9,154 nt of DNA from Actinomycetota bacterium (GTDB taxonomy: Bacteria > Actinomycetota > Acidimicrobiia > Acidimicrobiales > BP-101), in assembly GCA_030838265.1 (NCBI GenBank), contig JAUTXA010000073.1, positions 1 through 9,154 of the forward strand, in the 5' to 3' direction. The translations under genes were made by a program, and so were the position numbers. The notes beneath the pieces were generated by a model, which was given only the letters and a program-made list of their open reading frames with translations, had not been told where the DNA came from and did not search any database. Within the stretch, counting starts at the first letter, position 1; every line of letters starts with the position of its first letter. Below are positions 1 to 5,773 of the stretch, one piece after another.

Positions 1-1282
1 GCCAGTTGAAGGCCTGATGGATGAGCGGCACCACCGACGAGCGCCGGCCGCCGAAGAGGATGGCGTCGATGGGCACTCCCTTGGGGTCCTGCCACTCGGG
101 GGCGATGGCCGGGTCCTGCGAGGCGGGGGCGGTGAAGCGGGCGTTGGGGTGGGCGGCCGGCTTGTCGGCGCCGGGGGTCCAGTCGTTGCCCTGCCAGTCG
201 GTGAGGTGAGCGGGCGGCTCGGAGAGGCCCTCCCACCACACGTCGCCGTCGTCGGTGAGGGCGGTGTTGGTGAAGATCGAGTTGCCCGAGAGCGTGAGGA
301 TGGCGTTGGGGTTGGTCTCGGTCGAGGTTCCCGGGGCCACGCCGAAGAAGCCGGCCTCGGGGTTGATGGCGTAGAGGCGGCCGTCGTCGCCGAACTTCAT
401 CCAGCAGATGTCGTCGCCGACCGTCTCGACCTTCCAGCCCGGAAGGGTGGGGACCAGCATCGCCAGGTTGGTCTTGCCGCAGGCCGACGGGAACGCGCCG
501 GTGACGTAGCGCGTCTCACCGGCGGGGGACGTGAGCTTGAGGATGAGCATGTGCTCGGCCAGCCACCCGTCGTCGCGCGCCATCACCGATGCGATGCGCA
601 GGGCGAAGCACTTCTTGCCGAGGAGGGCGTTGCCGCCGTAGCCCGACCCGTAGGACCAGATCTCGCGCGTCTCGGGGAAGTGGACGATGTACTTGTTGTC
701 GGCGTTGCACGGCCACGGCACGTCGGCTTGGCCTTAGGCCAGCGGGGCGCCCACCGAATGCAGACAGGGGACGAACGTGCCGTCGGCACCGAGCACGTCG
801 AGGGCGCCCTGGCCCATGCGGGTCATGATCCGCATGTTGGTGACGACATAGGGCGAGTCGGTGAGCTGCACGCCGATGTGGGCGATGGGCGAGCCGAGGG
901 GCCCCATCGAGAAGGGAACGACGTACATGGTGCGACCCTTCATCGACCCCTTGAAGAGATCGGTGAGGGTGGCCTTCATCTCGGCCGGCTCACGCCAGTT
1001 GTTGGTGGGGCCGGCGTCGGCCTCGTCGGCCGAACAGATGAAGGTGCGACCCTCGACCCGGGCCACGTCGCCGGGGTCGGACGCGGCCCAGTAGCTGTTG
1101 GGGCGCTTGGCCTCGTCGAGGCGGGTGAAGGTGCCGGCGTCGACCAAGGCCTGGGCCATCTGGTCGTACTCATCGGCGCTGCCGTCGCACCACACCACTT
1201 GATCGGGCGTGGTGAGCGCGGCGATCTCGTCAACCCAGGCCAGAAGCTTCGGATTCGTGGTCAAAGGGGTCGTCGAGCTCAC
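1..1282 (-). CDS. pckG: GTP-dependent phosphoenolpyruvate carboxykinase, frame interrupted by an internal TAA; 3' end outside window
   Basis: Catalyses oxaloacetate + GTP to phosphoenolpyruvate + GDP + CO2, the cytosolic entry step of gluconeogenesis. The GTG start at 1280-1282 has a GAGGTG Shine-Dalgarno about 5 bases upstream. Codons 1-182 carry family sequence such as VARVEGRTF, AGPTNNW and TMYVVPFSMGPLG, and the stretch LHSVGAPLA directly before the stop. Codon 183 is TAA (734-736). Translation in the same frame then continues with GQADVPWPCN, HFPETREIWSYGSGYGGN, LLGKKCFALRIAS and WLAEHMLIL, the kinase P-loop FPSACGKTNLAM (reactive Cys at codon 268), GDDICWMKFG, GFFGVAPGT and ILFGGRR, with no further stop to the window edge. 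About 427 of roughly 600 codons are present. The alignment I recall from the mycobacterial enzyme needs no gap around the stop, so this is a substitution, not a frameshift. It is either a recent nonsense mutation or a base-call error. Family identity is near certain; functional status is open. Confidence 0.93.
734..736 (-). other. Premature in-frame TAA stop inside pckG
   Basis: The plus-strand bases TTA at 734-736 read TAA in the pckG frame, between codons for ...GAPLA and GQADV... Family-conserved sequence runs up to and beyond the stop without a frame change. The stop lies in a surface-loop segment between the N-terminal domain and the GSGYGG motif, a place where family members vary. CAA (Gln) to TAA would be a single C-to-T change; other one-step precursors are possible. 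It sits at the centre of a short inverted repeat (GGCCT at 730-734, AGGCC at 736-740). Confidence 0.9.
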
Positions 1283-1318
1283 GTTGCACCTCGCTGTGCC
1301 GGAGAGGGGTGGTGGATC

Positions 1319-1349
1319 AGCCTATTTGTGTGACCGACGGCATACCCAA
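1319..1349 (-). promoter_or_regulatory. Candidate sigma-A-type promoter of pckG
   Basis: Reading the minus strand, a TTGGGT element (1344-1349) and a TAGGCT element (1319-1324, TANNNT type) are separated by 19 bases. This would start transcription near 1312 and leave a leader of about 30 bases carrying the GAGGTG ribosome binding site. The 78-bp gap between the cold-shock-like gene and pckG is long compared with other same-strand gaps here, which supports a separate promoter. The spacer is longer than the usual 17, and the match is by eye only. Confidence 0.4.
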
Positions 1350-1360
1350 TTCGGCGGGGT

Positions 1361-1600
1361 TCAGCGCGGCGGGGTGGGCGGCTCACCAGGCGTGCCCATG
1401 TCGACCTCGGAGCCCAGGCGCAGCCGGGTGGCCAGGCCCTCGTCGTCGAGGTCGAAGATGACCCGCTGGCCCTGGCGCAGCATCCGGAAGACCGAGCCGG
1501 TGAGGGCGTTGCCGGCCAGCTCGTACTCCGAGCGGTCGAGATCGCGCACGACGACGCCGATTCCGGTCAACGGCTCGTAGGACTTCACCACGCCTTGCAT
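1361..1600 (-). CDS. Small divergent cold-shock-domain-like protein (79 aa)
   Basis: The likely start is the ATG at 1598-1600, giving MQGVVKSYEPLTGIGVVVRD... This opening resembles the first strand of cold-shock proteins (M-x-G-x-V-K-x-[WFY]), and the later GQRVIFDLDDEGLATRLR resembles their fourth and fifth strands (G-x-x-V-x-F ... G-x-x-A). The length fits a single OB-fold. The RNP1 and RNP2 positions read GIGVVV and EYELAG, so the aromatic nucleic-acid-stacking residues of CspA (KGFGFI, VFVH) are missing. The tail is acidic then proline-rich (GTPGEPPTPPR). Binding of single-stranded nucleic acid is therefore uncertain; a structural or protein-binding role is equally possible. A longer frame starts upstream, at 1660, but it would overlap thiL and cover the shared promoter, so it is less likely. 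It is divergent from thiL and lies upstream of pckG on the same strand. Confidence 0.78.
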   Translation of the reverse strand: MQGVVKSYEPLTGIGVVVRDLDRSEYELAGNALTGSVFRMLRQGQRVIFDLDDEGLATRLRLGSEVDMGTPGEPPTPPR

Positions 1601-1609
1601 CGGCCGGGG

Positions 1610-1619
1610 ACAGTACCGT
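1610..1619. promoter_or_regulatory. Overlapping divergent -10 elements between the cold-shock-like gene and thiL
   Basis: The plus strand reads ACAGTACCGT. Forward, TACCGT (1614-1619) is a TANNNT -10 element 9 bases before the thiL ATG. On the other strand, TACTGT (1610-1615) is a -10 element 9 bases before the ATG at 1600. The two share the TA at 1614-1615, and the ten bases match their own reverse complement at 8 of 10 positions. Neither gene has a Shine-Dalgarno in the 28-bp gap, so both messages would be leaderless or nearly so. No -35 element is visible in either direction. This is inference from sequence only. Confidence 0.5.
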
Positions 1620-1628
1620 CGGTTCGCC

Positions 1629-2432
1629 ATGCCCGGCGAGTTCGAGGCCATCGACCGCATCCGCCGCCTCTTCCCCGATCCGCCGGCGGGAGAGGTGTGG
1701 ATCGGCGACGACGCGGCCGTCCTGCCCGGTGGCCTGCTGGTGGCGGCCGACGCCCTGGTCTACGGACGCCACGTCCTTCCCGACGCCCCCCTCGACGACC
1801 TCGGGTGGAAGGCCATCGCCACCAACGCGAGCGACATCGCGGCGATGGGGGGTCGCCCGACCCACTGCCTGGTCACGGTGGCGGGGCCCGCCGACACAAA
1901 CCTCGACCTGCTCTACGCGGGGATCGCCGAGGCCACCGCCGTGTATGGCTGCCCAGTCGTCGGTGGCGATCTGGTGAACGCCTCTGAGCTCACGGTCTCG
2001 GTCACCGTCCTCGGCACCACGGACGGACGGGCGCCGGTGCTGCGCTCGGGGGCTCGGCCCGGCGACCTCATCTACGTCACCGGACCGCTGGGCGGGGCGG
2101 CGGCGTCCGGCTATCGGGTGCGGCCGGTCGCCCGGGTCGCGGAAGGGATCGCGGCCGCAGTGGCCGGAGCGACGGCCATGATCGACGTGTCGGACGGGCT
2201 GTTCGCCGACCTGAACCACCTCCTCGAGGCATCGGGCGTCGGCGTCGGCTTGGCCCCGATCCCGATCGCACCCGGTGCCACCGCCGAGCAGGCCATGGGC
2301 GGGGGAGACGACTACGAGCTGGTCTTCGCCGCGCCGGCCCACGCCGAGGTTGCCGGCATCCGCATCGGCCGGTGCACCGACGACGTCAGCCAGCGCCCGA
2401 CGTCCACCGGGTGGGAGCACACGTGGAGGTGA
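1629..2432 (+). CDS. thiL: Thiamine-monophosphate kinase (compact form, 267 aa)
   Basis: Phosphorylates thiamine monophosphate with ATP to thiamine diphosphate, the last step of cofactor synthesis, in the cytosol. All signature motifs of the ThiL/PurM-type fold are present in order: N-terminal GEFEAI (3-8), IGDDAAVL (25-32, metal-binding Asp pair), NASDIAAMGG (66-75), GGDL (112-115), IDVSDGL (185-191) and GGGDDYEL (224-231). The ATG start has no Shine-Dalgarno and lies 9 bases after a -10-like element, suggesting a leaderless message. At 267 aa it is clearly shorter than the roughly 325 aa of the E. coli enzyme. The missing length is mainly between VTGPLGGAA and RPVARVAEG, where E. coli has a helical hairpin, and at the C-terminus. 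Catalytic residues are retained, so I expect an active enzyme. thiD follows 4 bases later. Confidence 0.95.
   Translation: MPGEFEAIDRIRRLFPDPPAGEVWIGDDAAVLPGGLLVAADALVYGRHVLPDAPLDDLGWKAIATNASDIAAMGGRPTHCLVTVAGPADTNLDLLYAGIAEATAVYGCPVVGGDLVNASELTVSVTVLGTTDGRAPVLRSGARPGDLIYVTGPLGGAAASGYRVRPVARVAEGIAAAVAGATAMIDVSDGLFADLNHLLEASGVGVGLAPIPIAPGATAEQAMGGGDDYELVFAAPAHAEVAGIRIGRCTDDVSQRPTSTGWEHTWR
2425..2432 (+). promoter_or_regulatory. Shine-Dalgarno that fixes the TTG start of thiD
   Basis: GGAGGTGA lies 4 bases before TTG 2437, with the GGAGG core 7 bases away. Its last three bases are the stop codon of thiL, so ribosomes ending thiL sit on the thiD binding site. This strongly favours the TTG over upstream in-frame starts that lie inside thiL. 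Confidence 0.75.
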
Positions 2433-2436
2433 CGGG

Positions 2437-3204
2437 TTGACGCGGCCCATCGCCCTGACCATCGCCGGCTCCGACTCGAGTGGGGGAGCCGGGGTGGCCG
2501 CCGACCTCAAGACCTTTGCCGCCCTCGGCGTGTGGGGGCGGTTGGCCATCACCGCGGTGACCGCCCAGGACAGTGCCGGCGTCCACGCCGTCGAGCCCGT
2601 GTCGGTCGGCGTCGTGGTCCGTCAGATCGAGGTGGCGGCGGCGGGCGCCTCTGCTCTGAAGGTCGGCATGCTGGCCAACGCCATGATCGCCCGTTCTGTT
2701 GGCGATGCCCTCGGCCGCATCCAGCCCCGCAACCTGGTGGTGGACCCGGTCGTGCGATCGTCGTCGGGCGCGATCCTGCTCGAGGGTGGAGCCGACGTCC
2801 TGCTGCCCATGTTGGGGCTGGCCGCGGTCGTCACGCCGAACCTGGCCGAGGCCGCGGCCCTGCTCGGGGTCGCCCCGGCGGCGACGAGGGACGAGATGGC
2901 CGAGCAAGCCACCGCTCTCGCCCGTCGCACCCAGGGCGCAGCCCTCGTCACTGGTGGACATCTCGACGGCGACACTGCGGCCGACGTCCTCGTGAGCGAC
3001 GGAGGCGACCGCGTCACGTGGCTCGAGGCGCCCCGCATCGAGGGGGGCGACCTCCACGGGACGGGGTGCGTCCTGTCGGCCGCCATCGCCGCCGAGCTGG
3101 CCAAGGGCGTGGGCCTGGTCGCGGCCTGCCGCCACGCCAAGTCCTTCACCTCGGCCGCCATCGAACGCGGCATGGCGGCCGGCCTCGGCTCGGTCTCGCC
3201 CTAA
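2437..3204 (+). CDS. thiD: Hydroxymethylpyrimidine / phosphomethylpyrimidine kinase (255 aa)
   Basis: Makes 4-amino-5-hydroxymethyl-2-methylpyrimidine diphosphate by two ATP-dependent phosphorylations, supplying the pyrimidine half of thiamine. It is a ribokinase-fold enzyme with the expected motifs: AGSDSSGGAG near residues 10-19 (pyrimidine binding), ITAVTAQDSAGV, LKVGML, VVDPVV, VTPNLAEA and the anion-hole/catalytic GTGC at 208-211. The TTG start is chosen for its excellent Shine-Dalgarno and because the protein then begins TRPIALTIAGSD, the usual ThiD N-terminus. The frame stays open into thiL, but that extension has no family sequence. Its length is normal for the family. Tight coupling to thiL fits a two-gene thiamine unit; thiC, thiE and thiG are not in the window. 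Confidence 0.95.
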   Translation: MTRPIALTIAGSDSSGGAGVAADLKTFAALGVWGRLAITAVTAQDSAGVHAVEPVSVGVVVRQIEVAAAGASALKVGMLANAMIARSVGDALGRIQPRNLVVDPVVRSSSGAILLEGGADVLLPMLGLAAVVTPNLAEAAALLGVAPAATRDEMAEQATALARRTQGAALVTGGHLDGDTAADVLVSDGGDRVTWLEAPRIEGGDLHGTGCVLSAAIAAELAKGVGLVAACRHAKSFTSAAIERGMAAGLGSVSP

Positions 3205-3226
3205 CCGGGCGGCTGACAAGGGCCGG

Positions 3227-3772
3227 GTGTGGCGCGACGATGGGGACGTGGCGTCGACCGCCGGACCCGACCTCGAGACCCTCGACCTGGGTGAGACGCC
3301 GGGCCACGAGCCGCAGCAGCGGCCCCACCCCCTCGGCATGCGCGACGTCATCGACGCGGTGGCCCAGGCGGCGCGCTACGCCCTCATCGGTGGGGCGGTG
3401 GCCGTGGCCGCCATCTTCGGTTTCCTCGTCGGCAAGGCCAACCGCCCGCCCGAGATCAACCGATCACCTATCTCGGCCACCGGCGTCCTCTGGGCCTGCG
3501 GCGGAACGATGTCGGGCACGGTCTACGTCGGTGGCCTTCCCCCGGGCGAGGTCGAGCTCACGATCGGCCACCACATGATGGTGGGCGCCGACTGGCCCGC
3601 GTTCGAGGTCTCCGATGCGCCGACCCGGTTCGCGGTGTCGCCGGCCGGCGAGATCCATCCCAACGTGCAACTCCCAGACTCTGGCGGCGGTCCGCAGATC
3701 TCGCTCGAGGCTCAGACGGCGGACGGCACGACGGTCGCCAAGACCACGATCCTGCGCGTCCCCTGCGCCTGA
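3227..3772 (+). CDS. Predicted single-pass membrane protein, unknown function (181 aa)
   Basis: I do not recognise this protein. Residues 1-50 are charged and polar with no signal peptide. One strongly hydrophobic segment follows at about 51-69 (YALIGGAVAVAAIFGFLVG), then K-A-N-R and a C-terminal domain of about 110 residues rich in Gly, Thr and Val, with a beta-rich look. That domain has just two cysteines, Cys91 (WACGG) near its start and Cys180, the penultimate residue, which could form a disulfide if the domain is outside the cell. The flanking charges do not settle topology. The GTG at 3227 has a weak AAGGG about 4 bases upstream; GTG 3248 is an alternative start that would remove seven residues. 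It lies 22 bases after thiD, so it may be cotranscribed, but nothing links it to thiamine. Codon use looks like its neighbours. Confidence 0.75.
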   Translation: MWRDDGDVASTAGPDLETLDLGETPGHEPQQRPHPLGMRDVIDAVAQAARYALIGGAVAVAAIFGFLVGKANRPPEINRSPISATGVLWACGGTMSGTVYVGGLPPGEVELTIGHHMMVGADWPAFEVSDAPTRFAVSPAGEIHPNVQLPDSGGGPQISLEAQTADGTTVAKTTILRVPCA

Positions 3773-3803
3773 CGGCGTCAGAACCGAGCCCGCAGTGGGG
3801 GCT
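3769..3803. terminator. Weak candidate terminator between convergent genes
   Basis: Two short inverted repeats lie between the membrane-protein gene and rpmB: CTGAC/GTCAG (3769-3773 and 3777-3781, loop of 3) and AGCCC/GGGCT (3787-3791 and 3799-3803, loop of 7). On the plus strand a run of five T follows at 3814-3818, within the 3' end of rpmB. On the minus strand there is no T run. The stems are short, so this is only a plausible site for ending transcription of the convergent pair. Confidence 0.25.
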
Positions 3804-3996
3804 AGTGGGCGGCTTTTTGGATCTTGCCGGCGCGCAGACAAGAGGTGCAGACGTTGACCCGCTTCGTCGTCTTGCCCACGATGGCCCGGACGCGCTGGAT
3901 GTTGGGGTTCCACCGGCGCTTGGTGCGCCGATGCGAGTGGCTGATGCTCATGCCGAATGAGGGATGCTTGCCGCACACCTCGCACACCGCTGCCAT
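3802..3996 (-). CDS. rpmB: 50S ribosomal protein L28, four-cysteine (zinc-binding) type (64 aa)
   Basis: A structural protein of the large ribosomal subunit. The sequence MAAVCEVCGKHPSFG, then SHSHRRTKRRWNPNIQ and RVNVCTSCLRAGKI, is typical of bacterial L28. Both zinc-ribbon pairs are intact, Cys5/Cys8 and Cys50/Cys53, making this the C+ form; many actinobacteria also carry a C- paralogue used under zinc shortage. The ATG at 3994-3996 is chosen because AGAGGTG lies about 6 bases upstream and the protein then starts at the normal L28 N-terminus; a GTG three codons earlier is less likely. It is transcribed alone, divergent from the DAK-type kinase gene, an arrangement in keeping with the frequent rpmB/DAK-kinase/recG neighbourhood. 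Confidence 0.97.
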   Translation of the reverse strand: MAAVCEVCGKHPSFGMSISHSHRRTKRRWNPNIQRVRAIVGKTTKRVNVCTSCLRAGKIQKAAH

Positions 3997-4023
3997 GTCG
4001 CGCACCTCTGACCGCTAAGCCTG

Positions 4024-4043
4024 TTGGGGACCCAAAGACGATA
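4024..4043 (-). promoter_or_regulatory. Candidate rpmB promoter with an adjacent palindrome
   Basis: On the minus strand TATCGT (4038-4043) is a TANNNT-type -10 element, which would start transcription near 4031 and give a leader of roughly 35 bases before the rpmB ATG. At that start point lies a perfect inverted repeat, TTGGG-GA-CCCAA (4024-4035), which could be an operator or simply chance. No convincing -35 element is visible. Confidence 0.35.
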
Positions 4044-4097
4044 GCACCGACCCCATCGAGCCCGCCTGCTGGCCGAGGAGCCGTCGCTGGTGACGGT

Positions 4098-4103
4098 TAG
4101 CAT
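4098..4103 (+). promoter_or_regulatory. -10 element for a leaderless DAK-type kinase message
   Basis: TAGCAT (4098-4103) fits the TANNNT consensus and ends 7 bases before the ATG at 4111. This is the spacing at which transcription would begin at the A of the start codon. No Shine-Dalgarno lies just before that ATG. This would make the message leaderless and argues against the upstream GTG at 4090, which would then lie outside the transcript. Confidence 0.5.
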
Positions 4104-4110
4104 CCGACGC

Positions 4111-5769
4111 ATGGCCACGCTCGAGCGCCTGGGGGCAGACGACCTCAAGTTGGTCATCGCTGCCTTCCGTGACGCTCTGCGCACCCACAAGGAGCGGGTC
4201 AACCGCCTGAACGTGTACCCCGTCCCCGACGGCGACACCGGCACCAACATGAGCCTCACGCTCGAGTCGGTGGTGACCGAGCTCGACGGCACCGGCGACA
4301 TGGCCGAGGTCTGCAAGGCCATCAGCCACGGGTCGCTCATGGGGGCGAGGGGCAACTCCGGCGTCATCCTCAGCCAGATCCTCCGGGGCATCGCCGAGGT
4401 GTGCAAGACCTGCGAGTCGGTCGGGGCCAGCGACATCGCCGAGGCCTTCGAGGCGGCCAGCACGGCGGCCTACGCCGCGGTCATGCGGCCCGTCGAGGGA
4501 ACGATCCTCAGCGTGTGCAAGGCCACGGCCGAAGGGGCCCGCAAGGCGGTGGCCAACGGCAGCACCGACCTGCTCGGCGTCCTCGACCAGGCCCGCACCT
4601 CGGCGGCCGAGGCCCTCGACCACACGCCCGAGCAGCTCCCCGTCCTCAAGCAGGCAGGGGTGGTCGATGCCGGGGGCGCCGGCTTCCTGCTCCTCCTCGA
4701 CGCCGCCCTCCACGTGGTCGACGGCCGGCCCCTGCCCGAGGTCGGCGACATGGCCGACGCCACCGAGCTCGACCTCGGCAGCCTCGACGACGCCGAAGAC
4801 GCCCTCGAAGCCGTCCACGACTCGGTCAGCGACCTCCGCTACGAGGTCATGTACTTCCTCGAGGCCGACGACGAGACCATCCCCGCCTTCAAGAACGTGT
4901 GGGCCGGCATCGGCGACTCCATCGTCGTGGTGGGCGGCGACGGCATCTGGAACTGCCACATCCACACCGATGACATCGGCGCCGCCGTCGAGGCCGCCCT
5001 CGAGTGCGGCCGGCCCCGCAAGATCCGGGTCACCGACCTCATGGAGCAGGTCGCCGAGGAGCGCTGGGTCCGCGAGGCGGTGCCCAACCAGGACGAGCTC
5101 GACATGACCCCCGTCCCCACCGCGGTGGTGGCCGTGGCGACGGGCGACGGCATCCGCCGCATCTTCCACTCCCTCGGCGTGCACCAGGTCATCGCGGGCG
5201 GGCAGTCGATGAACCCGTCCACCGCCCAGATCCTCGAGGCCGTCGAGGCGGCGCCGGCCGACGAGGTCGTGATCCTGCCCAACAACAAGAACATCATCGC
5301 CGTGGCCGAGCAGGTCGACTCCCTCACCAGCAAGACGGTGAAGGTGGTGCCCACCACCGGCATCCCCGACGGCTTCGCGGCGTTGCTCGAGTTCGACCCC
5401 GAGGCGTCGGCCGACGACAACGCCACCGCCATGGCCGACGCCGCGGGACGGGTCATCGCGGCCGAGATCACCAAGGCGGTGCGCGACTCGTCGAGCGACG
5501 CCGGTGCCATCAACGAGGGCGACTTCCTCGGCATCACCCGGCAGGGCATCCAAGTCGTGAACCGAGACCTGGTGGGAACGGCCACCGCCCTGCTCGACCA
5601 GCTCGTCACCGACGACCACGAGATCGTCACCCTGATCGAGGGCGAGGGGGCCACCGCCGGCACGACCCGGGGCATCACCGAGTGGCTCGACGAGCACCGG
5701 CCGGGGGTCACGGCCGAGATCCACCACGGCGGCCAGCCCCTCTACCCCTACCTCCTCTCGATCGAATAG
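4111..5769 (+). CDS. fakA: DAK2/DhaL-domain kinase of the FakA (YloV) family (552 aa)
   Basis: In Firmicutes FakA binds ATP and phosphorylates fatty acids held by a FakB/DegV partner, feeding exogenous or recycled fatty acids into phospholipid synthesis. The N-terminal DhaL domain (about 1-200) has NVYPVPDGDTGTNM (34-47), with the Asp pair that coordinates Mg-ATP, then GARGNSGVILSQ (78-89) and DAGGAGF (about 185-192). A middle region has GDGIWNCHIHTDD, and a C-terminal domain has FHSLGVHQVIAGGQSMNPST and ILPNNKNI. The order and length match FakA (about 550 aa). ATG 4111 is preferred; GTG 4090, with a GAGGAG 9 bases upstream, would add seven residues. No FakB is in the window, and the substrate in actinobacteria is less well established, so the lipid role is by family. 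It is the first gene of a run with recG 4 bases downstream. Confidence 0.9.
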   Translation: MATLERLGADDLKLVIAAFRDALRTHKERVNRLNVYPVPDGDTGTNMSLTLESVVTELDGTGDMAEVCKAISHGSLMGARGNSGVILSQILRGIAEVCKTCESVGASDIAEAFEAASTAAYAAVMRPVEGTILSVCKATAEGARKAVANGSTDLLGVLDQARTSAAEALDHTPEQLPVLKQAGVVDAGGAGFLLLLDAALHVVDGRPLPEVGDMADATELDLGSLDDAEDALEAVHDSVSDLRYEVMYFLEADDETIPAFKNVWAGIGDSIVVVGGDGIWNCHIHTDDIGAAVEAALECGRPRKIRVTDLMEQVAEERWVREAVPNQDELDMTPVPTAVVAVATGDGIRRIFHSLGVHQVIAGGQSMNPSTAQILEAVEAAPADEVVILPNNKNIIAVAEQVDSLTSKTVKVVPTTGIPDGFAALLEFDPEASADDNATAMADAAGRVIAAEITKAVRDSSSDAGAINEGDFLGITRQGIQVVNRDLVGTATALLDQLVTDDHEIVTLIEGEGATAGTTRGITEWLDEHRPGVTAEIHHGGQPLYPYLLSIE

Positions 5770-5773
5770 CGGC

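Noticed and set aside
734..736. Programmed recoding (selenocysteine or pyrrolysine) at the pckG stop
   Set aside because: The codon is TAA, not TGA or TAG, and the family has neither residue at this loop.
17..1333. 438-residue plus-strand open frame
   Set aside because: It lies antisense to pckG, has low-complexity Gly/Val/Arg/His composition and no family motif; it is a GC-rich shadow of the real gene.
1601..1628. Thiamine-diphosphate riboswitch upstream of thiL
   Set aside because: The 28-bp gap is far too short for a THI element, and none of its conserved bases are seen.
2275..2436. N-terminal extension of thiD into thiL
   Set aside because: The extra residues are a frame-shifted reading of thiL, and the strong Shine-Dalgarno places the start at TTG 2437.
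1383..2552. 389-residue minus-strand open frame
   Set aside because: It crosses the divergent promoter and lies antisense to thiL; Arg/Gly/His-rich with no motifs.
2386..3351. 321-residue minus-strand open frame
   Set aside because: Antisense to thiD, with no family similarity.
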